From assembly GCA_914767715.1 (NCBI GenBank), contig OU612066.1, forward strand, positions 33,144,283 through 33,208,282: a stretch of DNA of 64,000 bases, written 5' to 3'. This DNA is from Membranipora membranacea (lineage: Eukaryota; Bryozoa; Gymnolaemata; Cheilostomatida; Membraniporidae). The position numbers were made by a program, and so were the translations under genes. The notes beneath the pieces were generated by a model. The model had not been told where the DNA came from. It saw nothing but the letters and a program-made list of their open reading frames with translations, and did not search any database. Within the stretch, counting starts at the first letter, position 1. Each line of letters opens with the position of its first letter. Positions 1 through 11,059 of this stretch are shown here, in pieces.

Positions 1-1077
1 TTAGACCACAAATGACGATGACCATAAAATACACTTCTAGAAACGGAAATGGAAATAAACAAGAGAGGTTGAGAGAGAGTGTAAAAAGGAAACATATCTC
101 ATTATTTTAACAGTTCAGTCACATTACGGCCTAATATACCACATCATAACATCTCTCAACTGATGCTGCCTAGGTGCGAGTTATATAAAACTATATTACC
201 ATCCTGATAGATTTCTAGTTCCACTAGTAACTGCATGGACCGGTTAAGCTAGAAACAGAGATGCATATTAGGTACATGGGGTTTTGGTGTTATGGAGAGA
301 AATTGGACTTACTTAAATCCTGTACAAAACTATTCTTGATGTCATTTTTTTTCGTTTCGTCGTCCCATTCGGCAGCAGTGAAGAGGAAATCTCTGGTATG
401 CTGCCGATATAAATATCCATTGACTCTTTCTGCTTCTCCATCCTACAACGCACAACATCGCTGAGATCAGTGAGCAAAGTTTGTTTACACGTTAAAAATT
501 TATATTACCACAATAATACAGTTGAATAAAAAACTTTTCCGAGGTCAATCTCACAGCAGCTATGTGTACTATATCAATAGCGGGTATAACTTTGGGAAGT
601 CAATAAGATTTGTTGTCGCAGGAGACTAGACCTAGGACCCTGAAGTTTTAATTTGGTTGGTTGGTTTGGGAATAACTGACCATGAGATATCACTGCCTGT
701 AACTCTGTAATTCATAATCAGCTAAAGTGGATGAATAATGGCTAGTGATTCGGTAAGTGAGCGGATGAGACAGCTGAGCAGGCCAGGTCGTTAGGGCTTC
801 ATTGGACTTTTAGATCATGGTGAATCAGGAATTAGAGGGAAATTCAGATACCGATGATCAGGGGGAGTCCCTCAAGACGAGAGTGGGAATCTAACCCAGG
901 ACCTATTGCTTGAAAGATATGGATGGGATCAGTTTGGGCTAAAAACGCACCTACAGATACAGATACCCAGGAACTAGTTTGCGCCCCCCCCCCACCCTCA
1001 TCAGGACTAGATGATGATTGAGGTCCATTTACAGTATTCAACAATGCACAGATCACAACAAGAAGATGAAGAGCCAT
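1..1077 (-). CDS. Candidate 5' exons of an unrecognised secreted or membrane protein gene (partial)
   Basis: No family is recognised. Three minus-strand blocks can be joined in frame. Block one, 967-1077, starts at an ATG in good context (CAGCATGG) and encodes a signal-peptide-like start, MALHLLVVICALLNTVNG, then a Ser- and Gly-rich stretch. It ends at CTGG/GTATCT. Block two, 313-442, lies between a TAG acceptor and an AA/GTAAGT donor and encodes a charged segment containing VNGYLYRQHTRDF and AAEWDDETKKND. Block three, 1-36, follows a TTTCTAG acceptor and encodes VYFMVIVICGL, hydrophobic and membrane-like, and is still open at the window edge. The phases fit (0, then 1), which is the main support. 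The blocks are short, so chance is possible and block one is the least secure. Transcript data or the sequence to the left would settle it. Confidence 0.33.
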
Positions 1078-2492
1078 GCTGTGTTGGCCTTTGTTGATAT
1101 TGTACTGGTTGAATCAGCAGTATAATGGTAGCAAACATGATGGCGAGAAATGAGATGTGACCACAACATAAGACACATGAGACCATTCTAGACATTCTAA
1201 GTATCATGAAAAAAAGGACGTAATGTTATATGAGGCCGCTACATGAAACAAACTGGCAACATTTCTCTGAAAGAATCTTACAGCGTCACAAGCTGCTCCA
1301 GGAATGCTAGCCCCAGGATATCTTACGTAGGGGAGTATATTGATACCTTGTCATACGACACAAATAGAGCGGGCATTTGTTTTTAAAATAACAATCGTAC
1401 GAATTTCACTTTCATTAATAAATAGTTAAATACGCTCCAGAATAGGGCTACCCATTTTTTCACCGTTATATATAACACTGTGAAAGAATAAACTGTTTAC
1501 ACTCAAAACAAGGTATTTGTTAGGCTAATTAGAGGAGTAAACTTTTACAGCTAAGTTTGGTCTAATCGGCTTTACAGCTGTATAACTATGAGGAATTTGG
1601 AGGGTGAGCATAGCTGATGCTCAAATCATAATTTTTGTTTCTATTGCCACAGAGAGTAGTGTGAGTGATGGTTACAAAGCTGAGGTTTTGTTCGTTCCAC
1701 CAACCAAAAGTTCTACTTACTCTCTCCTTCATTCAACAAACATGCATATTCTAAATTCTATAAACATTTATAATCTTATATTGGTTTCTGTGGAATTTCC
1801 GAGTTTACACATAGATTTGAAGATGTTGATTCTCGATATTACAGTGGTAGATTGAGGTGATACTAAGGTGATCAGAAAAATGAATACCATTGGGTTTTTG
1901 ATTGGGATGCGTTGGCTGGGCTGGTCAAATGTGGAGACGACTCTTATATGATGGAAGGAGAATTCAACAGATGTCAGCTACGACTTCTGACACTGTGAAT
2001 TGAGAGATGAGAAGTCAATGAACGATTGCAACACCAAATACCTCATTCATTAAGTAAATAATTTCGGTGATTTCATGCTAAACAGTAAGGAGATAAGCCA
2101 TCAGAAATTGGATGCTTGGTCATTTCGGTGGGTTTTGAAATTGTAACCCAACAAATAAAACGAATTTACTTTGCACCATAGCAATTGATATCAGCATTTC
2201 ATCATCTTGAATCAAGGTGGTAGCTATCACTGCCATATCACCTACAGACAGTTTATGTGAAATCAGCGAACACTCCTACGCCAACACATATAACCGGTTA
2301 AAGATTTTAGAATGAGGTAAATAACAAATTATTCTCGAGGTCAATGTACCAATGAAAGTAGCGCAGTATCATCCATAATATTCCTTATCAATTCACCTGC
2401 GAGACCATTGAGGTCCAATAAGGGAAGGGAGTTTTTGAGGGTAAGAGAGGGGACCAGAGAGGGCATAGGGGAGCGGGTAGAAGAGAGGGTAG
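1078..2492. other. Non-coding stretch, nothing recognised
   Basis: AT-rich sequence with only short open frames lacking family features or convincing splice-site pairs. I see no RNA gene or clear transposon ends here. Confidence 0.5.
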
Positions 2493-2620
2493 GAGAGCGG
2501 GAGGGAGAGCGGGAGGGAGAGCGGGAGGGAGAGCGGGAGGGAGAGCGGGAGGGAGAGCGGGAGGGAGAGCGGGAGGGAGAGCGGGAGGGAGAGCGGGAGG
2601 GAGAGCGGGAGGGAGAGCGA
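2493..2620. repeat. 12-bp purine minisatellite, about 10.7 copies
   Basis: The unit GAGCGGGAGGGA is repeated head to tail almost without change. All bases but one per unit are purines on the plus strand. The flanks (2440-2492) are a degraded, diverged form of the same unit. Both strands read open through it, as Glu-Arg-Glu-Gly on plus and Pro-Ala-Leu-Pro on minus, but that is a consequence of the 12-bp period and not evidence for a protein. Confidence 0.95.
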
Positions 2621-3768
2621 ACGATGATCTTACCTCTGTTTTAGGGTTATTGTTGTTCTCACTCATAGCATAGCACCGTTGAAGAGAGGCAAGAGTAAGG
2701 TTAGGAGATAGTCTGAGCAGTCCTCAGTGAAATTCCTGTTAGAGACAGCGGTAGATAGATGTCCTGTTACTGCCAGTCACGGCTGAGATTTAATCCTAAG
2801 AACCAGTGAAGAAGCGATATCCTTTTCTTAGACACAGACAAAAAATTATCAAGTATAGACCTGTGTACAGGTGATCGCTTTAGTGTGACTCGAGTTCGTT
2901 TGTTACGTTAGCGCCAGCACTAATATGTGTTTATTCCGTGCTGACTGTCATATAATAACTGCTGAATAGAATAATTTCTCTATTCACCACACAGCTCCCA
3001 TGTCAAAGATTTATGCAGCAGCTAAAGTCTACGAACTGGTAAAATATTGATGGTCAATATTTCTATGGTGAGCTCTACAGCATTTAAATAACATCTATTG
3101 TGCAAACATATTAAAACAGAGCTCCCTCGAACAATGTGCAACGATTGATTGAAGGCGATTTGCTCTTGTATAATTCAACCACATTGCACTATCGAGAGAT
3201 TATGTAGTTGAGAAACAGAATCGTGCAAATGGTACGTAGGAAATGGAAGTTCTCTCAAGGATGCTCTCTTCCTTTCCTGTATGACGTCGGGTCAGGCGAT
3301 GTCAGCGCTTATGTCAGGTTTCCCTCAATGTCAGCTGGCAGTTGTCATTATCGCTGCTCTCCAGACAACTCAAAGAAATGAAAATAAATCTATAAGTTAT
3401 TTACATAATTGCACAAGGCAAGATCTCATTTCCAGTCGATGCCTTCAATAATGACATATAGTGAAGGCTTCAGTCATATGTCATTATTATTATTATCAAA
3501 CATTTGAATTATCTGGGTTTCAAGTATTAGAAAGAAAAAGGCAAATTGCTGCACAAGGGTCGGTGCAAGCCTTGATCAATGCTATGCAAGTGTGTTAGAC
3601 GAGTTTAATGACTGACAGCAATGTGTTAGTGCAGCCTTCTATAAAACAAACAATATACTGTAGTAGGTCAAGAGCATTGCTCATTTTAATTTTCAGCATC
3701 AATTCATTAAATGAGTAATAATCCATTAAATGACATCCAATACTTCATCATCTATGTGCCTTATGTCT
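2621..3768. other. Non-coding stretch, nothing recognised
   Basis: No supported coding exon, RNA gene or repeat boundary could be identified. Confidence 0.45.
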
Positions 3769-3847
3769 TATGTGCCGTACATTTGATGCTATCAATCTAT
3801 CACAGGATAGATATTAGAATTTAGGCAATAAACAAACTTCAAACTTC
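3769..3847 (+). repeat. Severed 3' end of a LINE-like element
   Basis: This stretch ends in ATATTAGAATTTAGGCAATAAACAAACTTC followed by part of a second AAACTTC unit (given here as its parts: ATATTAGAATTTAGGCAATA then AACAAACTTC). The same end is at 48971-49050, where it follows a LINE-like coding remnant, so this is most simply a 5'-truncated copy of only the 3' untranslated tail. The upstream CACAGGATAGATATTAGA also matches the second copy with few changes. Confidence 0.6.
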
Positions 3848-5445
3848 ATCTAGAGAAAATACTCACATTTTTTGGTCAAAATCTGCTGTGTTTCCTGTGT
3901 TCAGTCACTTTCCCTAATGCATGCACTCGGACATAAAAGAATATTGTAGATTATGTATTATATTTTAATCAGCTCGTTAGGGTGTGAGGCAAAATGAATT
4001 GTTTGTTATTTGGGAGCTTTATTTACCTTTAGGATGAAAGGAGAGTATTGAACAGCTCAGTTTACAGTAGTAATTCAATTCTATTAGCAAATTTTCAAGC
4101 ACATAATACCGGACCCGGCACATATTTCACCCCCTTTATGTTCAAACCCTAAACACTTTTTTCACAGAATTGCACTCAGTCCTGCTGATTGGGAATTTGC
4201 CAAAATTGGTATATAAGCATATTTATCCATATTTTACGCAACCATTACAGTTAGGTTCATTAATATTACTAATTTGGAAACAACAAGCAAAGTTTAGTGA
4301 CGAGATGATAATCCCCTTATGGTAATCACCGACTAGTCTCCTGATAGGGGAGACCAGGAGAACAAAGCCTGTTCCCCTGGAAATGCAGCTGTCACTGTTG
4401 AGGTCACTTCTCATATCTAAATTTCATATTAACAGCTGCCTGCTATCGATGGCTAACTACACTGACTGAATCATATTGTAAAAACATATCCCATTTACCC
4501 CAATCTATATCTATATATAAGACCTGCCATTGTAACAGTCGGTGCAATATGATAAAAAATAATATGGACAGATAATGCATAGTGTCTGACTGTTAAAGAA
4601 ATGAGAGCAACAACCTTTCATTTTATTTCCTTAATATTCAGAAAAGAAATTCTCAAGGAAAAACAGTGCACCTGGACACGTTTTGTTTCACGACTCGACC
4701 GCAATGTCCGAATATCACATAATCACGGGATCGAGTGTACTTGAACTCGGCCACCATCCTTTCAGCTCTCACACAGCTTTCAAAGACAAAGTAACAAAAA
4801 CTTCTCATTCAGCAGAAATGTCAAAATCGCCAGCTTTGTTCTTGTACTCATTAAGGGTTTTCAATCGTGAAATAAAGCACAATACGATCAATCGGAGATC
4901 AATGCTGCACTGTGTGTGATATACACAAATCAGCGCCCTTAAATCCATCAGCCGTATTTGTTTATAAGGATTTATTGGTTACCATTAGCAAAGTTGGTGA
5001 AATATCAGTAAATACAACAAACACTGACCAAAGAGGATCACTGCATTGTTATAAAATTCTTAAAGATCACCAAGTCATCTCTTGATAAATTGACCATTTC
5101 AATATGGTGAATCATTGTTAGGACAGCGTCCTAGACAGACAACAACTATAATAGAAAAGTCAGACTGGCCTGTTTTATCAAAATAAAATATCCGAATCAA
5201 CTCAAAAATATAATATTATCATGAATGATGCTGCTATTCCGTAAATAGGATATTTTCATTCAAGAGAATGCAGCCTGTTTTTGACATGGCTCACCATTAT
5301 CTGAACCCTCACATGTTGCGGGACTCCAGCTCCCTTTCATGTCAGCATTTACAGTATTTAAATGATAATACTTTGATTCGCAAGTAAATCATTTATACTG
5401 TATATATAAATACCTGATCCTAATCTTACACCTGTCATACACCTG
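3848..5445. other. Intergenic sequence and DDX49 3' flank
   Basis: Contains the DDX49 3' untranslated region at its right end (minus strand). Open frames such as 4683-4919 show no family features, codon bias or splice context. Nothing else is recognised. Confidence 0.45.
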
Positions 5446-8400
5446 TCAGCCCTTGTCAGTGCTCTCTGTTGTAGCTTCCGTAGTTTGTCTCTTTGCGTCC
5501 CTCTCCTGAGCTTTAGCTATAGCTTCCTTCCTCTTTAGCTTCTTTTTCTTTTCTTTCAGCCTATCTTGTTCATCGGGATCCTAATATCAGAAACACAGTA
5601 TGTCTTAACCTGAAATCACCCCCTTTCATAAAATCTTTGTGAAAAACAAACCAAAAAAGGAGTTGTTCCCCTCCGTATATTAATAGGACAACTTCATAGT
5701 TTTGGGGTACGAATAACAATTTTGTTCAGCAACAGCTAAATGATCCCAAACAGACCATCAACAATAATGACAAGACATTTCTACACTGTAGTGGTGAGCA
5801 ATGTCCATATAATGTGCACGTATTGGCTTTATGTGTACAAATATGACTTTTTCTGTTACACAATGATAAATACTAATAAAACAGGTAGAAAAGATATTAC
5901 TAACTGAATCAAGCAGAACCTTACCTGCCCAGCAATAATCTGTCGAATTCTTCTTCTGGTCTGTCTCTGTTCTCCAAAATTCTTCTCATCCAGTTTCTGT
6001 CAAATAAACATCAGGTGATAATTTGAATCTATCTTGATCTGCATTAGATACAGACGTCCGTCCCTCTACAGTGGATTCATCAAATAGCATTATGTAATGT
6101 GGAGATTGGACAGAACTAGAGCTATCTATGGCCTCTGATTATACTATGTTTAAATCTACCTGTTTAAGAAGCTGGAACTGATAAGAATGAGGAAAAAGAT
6201 AAGTATGAAGTAGAAATTCGGATCAAGTTTTATCCCCTTGCATTCGGATTTGGACAGACAGCTTGCAAAAGCAGTCAAGGATAGAGTACTTACAATCTCC
6301 GCCTCACGACGAGCCACTGCTACCTGGAGGAGGATCTTACTCACTTCTTTCTCGTCGACTGTGAACTCCTGTAATTTGGCATCTGTAAAACATGAGAAAA
6401 CAACATCAACACAAGATTTTGCTCTTGCGAACAAAAAAAGATTCATGCAGGTCTTACGGGCATGAAAAAAACAACCAAACATGCTTGCCTTAAATTGCGT
6501 TGAATTTAATAAGCAATGTTTAATTAATTGGTAGACAAATGACCGAATTCTCATCTTTGTACAGTCATGACTATACCCATGAAAAAAAAATTTACAATTA
6601 ACTATTCAAATCCACTTACTTATTCGTTCTTCCACAGCATGTACCAGATTTACATCAAACTGTGACACCAGAGTGATCGCTTTTCCAACTCGACCTGAAA
6701 AACAGATAAATTGAAACACCTTAGCATACATTGACTCATGAGAAAACTTCTGTCAGCAAAGAAAATCATATCAGAAGATTAATTTTCGATTTGTTTTAAA
6801 AAGACTGTCTGATTTTGATAAAAGCGAAATGGGACAACCTTTGAGTAAAGGTTCTCATAACTTGCTCAGATATGGTTTTAAAGTGAGGATTATAAGTTGG
6901 TCTCTAAGGTTTTTTTGTACTAGTTTATTGGTCTACCTGCTCTGGCGGTACGACCGACTCTGTGTATATAATCCTGAGGTCTTGTCGGCACACTGTGATT
7001 TATAACCAAATCTACAGTGGGGATATCTAATCCTCTACTAGCCAGATCCGTGGCCACCAGTATCCTCACTTTGTGTGATTTAAACAGAGACATAGCCTCC
7101 AGTCTGAGCTGCTGACGTGTCATAGAGTGGAGTACACAGTTAGAGAAACCCAACTCCTTCAGCACCATACCCAGTATCTGTACATATCTGATGAAAACCA
7201 ATGAAAACAGAGATACATAATATGTACCTTGGTAAATCAATGAACTCCCCGTAGAGAAAGTTCATTGGATGGATAAATGAGGAGGTAGACCCATACAAAA
7301 TCAGTGGGTATTTTCTAAAACTAGAGAACATCTCTCAATTGGTGTACGTAAATACACTGATCAGGATTTTGTGACCATTTACAGACCTGCAATCCCGTTT
7401 TCATTCCTGAAATAACTGGGTAAAAAAAGACAAGCTAGTGGTACATTCAAAAGCTTGGCAACAATAAGTTCACATCAGTCACTCCATACAATACAGAATT
7501 TCAGAGCCACTATAAACAGATTGAGCTCAGCTATTTGATGCCACAAGTACACACAAGACTTGTAACTGAGGGCCCCAAGAGCTTAATATGCACATACATC
7601 TCTCCCTATAAATCCCTAACACTTACTTGCATGTATGTGAGAAAACCATGATGAGACTGCTCTTATTTTCAGCTAAAAAATCCCTGAGTATCTGAACTAA
7701 GTAAGCGTCCTTCATCTCATAAGGACACAGCATGTATAACTGTTCTAACTGCTCTACTGTGGCTGTCCTGAAAGATACATCACAAAAAGAGAGATTAGAT
7801 AAAACGGTATTATTAAGAGTTAGTTCCTCTCCATTCCAAATATTCTATGGAAGTCAAAATTAATGTGTGCAGAAACCAAAACCATCAAACTTTAACTTTC
7901 ATGAAGACTTATATTAGTTGTTTTGTAACAAAACCCAAGCTGTAGTCATCATGAGGACATCGACCTGGGTTGCCATATTTAGAAAACGAAACATTCCGTG
8001 ATCAGATTGATTTTTAAAATGAAAACTTGAGAGCTTAAGTCATCAACATGACTTTGTAAAATTATTGAGTTCACTCACTCTGAGACAGTTTCATAGAAGA
8101 AAGGTTCAGTCATGGCTGATCTTTGGAGCTCCTTGAATGCATCAGACATGGTAGCACTGAATAGTAGTGTCTGTCTCTTACTGGATATCTTTGCAAATAT
8201 CGGCTCCATCTGCTCTGCAAAGTCTCCAAAATCTGTCAACAGTCTATCAGCTTCGTCCAAAACCTATTAAAGCAAATACTTGGTCTAATACAGAACCTGT
8301 AAGCAACAGGGTTCTGGACTCAGAAACGAGGTCAAATACCAAACTATCTGTACCTCTAAGCAACAGTGTTCTGTACATGGGCACAATCAATAAACAATCT

Positions 8401-9974
8401 CACTACATTCTAATGTATGAGATGTTATATTTTGTAGTGTAGCAGATACATTTTCCTATTTGTAAATGCTGATGACCTGCAGTGAACACTTTTTGTGATA
8501 AACTGATCATATACTGTGCTGATGAGAAAAATTCAAGAGATACAATTCGGTTTGTTAGCCAGTTATATTTAACTGGCAGCTTATCTAGCAGAAATATATG
8601 AAGGTTCTCACCAAAAACTTGATTTTGTTGATTTTGAATGTGTCAGTATTTTCTAGTAGATCAGCTAAACGCCCTGGAGTTGAGACCAGAATATGTGGCT
8701 TCTCTGTTAAATCTTGTCCTTGCTGTATGTAATCTGGAAAATATCCATAACACTTATATAGAATAAGATTTTACAAATAGACTGGGGGGTCTCTCAATTA
8801 GAAACAGTGAGTGAGCGATACCTGCTAGAGGTCTCGCTTTCAGATCGCTCAGTCACTTGATGGAACTATATATATTCTGAGTGAGCGATTTGGGAGCGAT
8901 TTTCTCTAATTGAAGCACCAAGTGAGTGATAATTTTGAGCGATGTGATAGTGATAACTTGCTTTAGTAAAGGATCACTCTTTCTAATTGAAAGACCCCCC
9001 TGGTTATGTTGACAAATTCATTCATAGGTAGAAAGAATGAACATAAAAAGTGTTCTCAATTCCAAATCAATATCTTGCAATGTGGGTTAAAATTGCAAGT
9101 GTTGTCTCTGTCCAAGGACTGAGAAATATCAGTGCCTTAAGGGCGCGGCCGCCATATTCGGCGACAAGTTGCTCTCAGTTTGCAGTGTGTGTTTTAATGT
9201 TTCCGATATCCTGGTAGTAATTAAAGTGGATGATTACAATGTTGACTTGTGCAATGGCCAATGGAGGAGTTAGTAAAAAACTTACATAACAAAAACATCT
9301 TTTAGATTTCATTAGTTTTAGTCCAGAGAAAAAGAGCAGCAGCGAGAGGTGTATATATAAAAGTTCACTCACCCCTTCCACCAGTGACCACAGTAACACG
9401 AACTTGTATAGGCTTCCCCAGTGCTTTGAACTGATCGCCGATCTGGAATGCAAGTTCTCGTGTGGGGGTCAGGATCAGAGCATAAATTCCAAATGGATCT
9501 TCGCTTAACTTTTGTAGAATTGGAAGAGCAAAGGCAGCAGTTTTTCCACTTCCAGTCTGAGCACAGCCTATACAGTCTTTTCCTGCAAACACACAAATCC
9601 AAACTTCCCTTGTGAGCAACTTATGCCTGGTGACAAATAGTCCATAAAATTCATTGAAGCACATACTTGGCTAGTAGGCCAAACTAAGTAAAGCAAATTG
9701 AGTAAGTCAGTGTTGATAATGTAAAAATGACTAAATCAATGAGAAGCTTAAATAAAAATAAATGGATAAAAAATGCCATTTTCTGTTATTACACTTCAGA
9801 TGGGCCAGAGCCACCCAGCACTAAAATATAGTGACATAAATTACAACTCCGCTTACCCTCCATGATGGCAGGTATACAGTTAGTCTGGATTTCTGTTGGT
9901 TTTGCCATCCCTACAGCCACACACTGCTGGACAAGCCAGTCATTGAACCCAAATTCTTCAAAGGTTGAGGGCAT
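5446..9974 (-). CDS. DDX49: ATP-dependent RNA helicase DDX49 (Dbp8-like), complete
   Basis: DEAD-box helicase expected to act in the nucleolus on pre-rRNA of the small subunit, by homology to yeast Dbp8. Ten exons (minus strand order): 9857-9974, 9373-9582, 8612-8733, 8079-8263, 7627-7767, 6937-7187, 6620-6694, 6294-6382, 5925-5996, 5446-5580. They total 1398 nt, giving 465 aa, close to the roughly 480 aa usual for the family. Motifs in order: Q-motif region with F-GF and [15 protein letters not shown] (Walker A), [17 protein letters not shown] (DEAD box), SAT, then in the second lobe [11 protein letters not shown] and [11 protein letters not shown]. The C-terminus is Lys/Glu-rich and basic, as in DDX49. 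All introns are GT-AG. The start [14 protein letters not shown] aligns with the family start. Downstream of H2A.Z on the same strand, with separate transcription likely. The motif content and tail favour DDX49 over other DEAD-box paralogs. Confidence 0.95.
8784..9000. mobile_element. MITE with GGGGGGTCT terminal inverted repeats, copy 1
   Basis: The 217-bp element lies in the DDX49 intron between exons 2 and 3. Its ends are inverted copies: GGGGGGTCTCTCAATTAGAA on the left and, on the opposite strand at the right, GGGGGGTCTTTCAATTAGAA. The interior is rich in GAGCGAT/ATCGCTC and GAGTGAG words in both orientations. A second copy, in inverse orientation, is at 55318-55636 and matches over nearly the whole length. 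It encodes no protein, so it is non-autonomous. The target duplication is unclear; a TA lies four bases outside each G run here, but the second copy does not confirm it, so the superfamily is left open. Confidence 0.85.
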
Positions 9975-11059
9975 TTTGACTTCAGTTGAGCCACCAAATG
10001 TATGGAATAAGCTACACAGACTTATATTACATATGTTCAGGTCCCAACTTATTCCAGCAATTCAACTAACTTTATCATCGAATATTTATTAATTTTGTAT
10101 CTCAGGAGTTGGTATTTTCACCATGCCTGCCTGCTGATATCCTCTTTAAGCCGCGCCCACTTGTTCTCTAAACAAGTATCCAACACTAATAACTCAATCA
10201 TGTTTGAGGACCTCAATTGCTTAGAAATGGAGCAAGCTGGGTATTTAAAATTATATAGGAACAACAGTGAGAGGACAACTACCCAAATTCTCATATCTCA
10301 AGTGTTTGAAAGAACAATATCACTTCATATTCATCCTAGCCTGTCTTGTGCCATTAGGATCTTACTCTAGTCAGTTATCTTTTTTTTTCTTCCATATCAG
10401 TAATTGCAAATAGTCATAATTCAAGATCATGAATCTTTCCGACAGGATTGTACTCAAAACATCCATTGCAATAAGTTTCAAATTATGAGAATATTTAGTT
10501 GAAGTCGTGTGAAAGTATGTGTTTGTGTTCTAATCAACAGTTTATTTTGATTTTCTTCTGTCCGTTAACCACAAAATGATACAAGCTACAATGAACTTTT
10601 TCTATCCTGAAAAAAGTGAAGACTTGTTACTAGCATAAAATGATGTTCCACTTGTTATGATACAGTGATCCGATTTACAACCATACTGAGAACTATTTAC
10701 TATTGCCTCATTTTGGATGGAAAATGTTATCTACAACATTAAACTATTATACAAGAGTCTACAATCTCACAAAAAATGTAGTGTCATAACCAGGGAAAGA
10801 GCATTGTAAATAAAAATGCTTACAGAAGAATTTATTCATACTAAAAGCATAATAAATAAAAAAGATGCGCCATCCAATGTCGAGGTATAACATTCAAAAT
10901 TCCTTTGAGAGAAATTGACAGAGCTGGCAAACATTGCCTTCCTGACATGACTGAGTTGTGTATGATACTATATGGTAGCAATAAATGGTGAATTGCCTAA
11001 TGATATACATGTATATGAGAAAGAGAAAATTTAATATGGTCAAGAAGTTAAGCACAAGC
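9975..11059. other. Between DDX49 start and H2A.Z stop: DDX49 promoter and H2A.Z 3' flank
   Basis: Both neighbours are on the minus strand. TTTATT at about 10830 reads AATAAA on the minus strand and could serve H2A.Z polyadenylation, as expected for a polyadenylated replacement histone. No histone stem-loop is present. The plus-strand open frame at 10095-10370 has no supporting feature. Confidence 0.5.

Noticed and set aside
2493-2620. Possible CRISPR-like array
   Set aside because: Units are directly adjacent with no spacers; it is a minisatellite. The same applies to 49259-49346 and 61409-61453.
2388-2666. Open frames of Pro-Ala-Leu or Glu-Arg-Gly repeats on both strands
   Set aside because: A 12-bp tandem array is open in any stop-free frame; no flanking gene structure supports coding.
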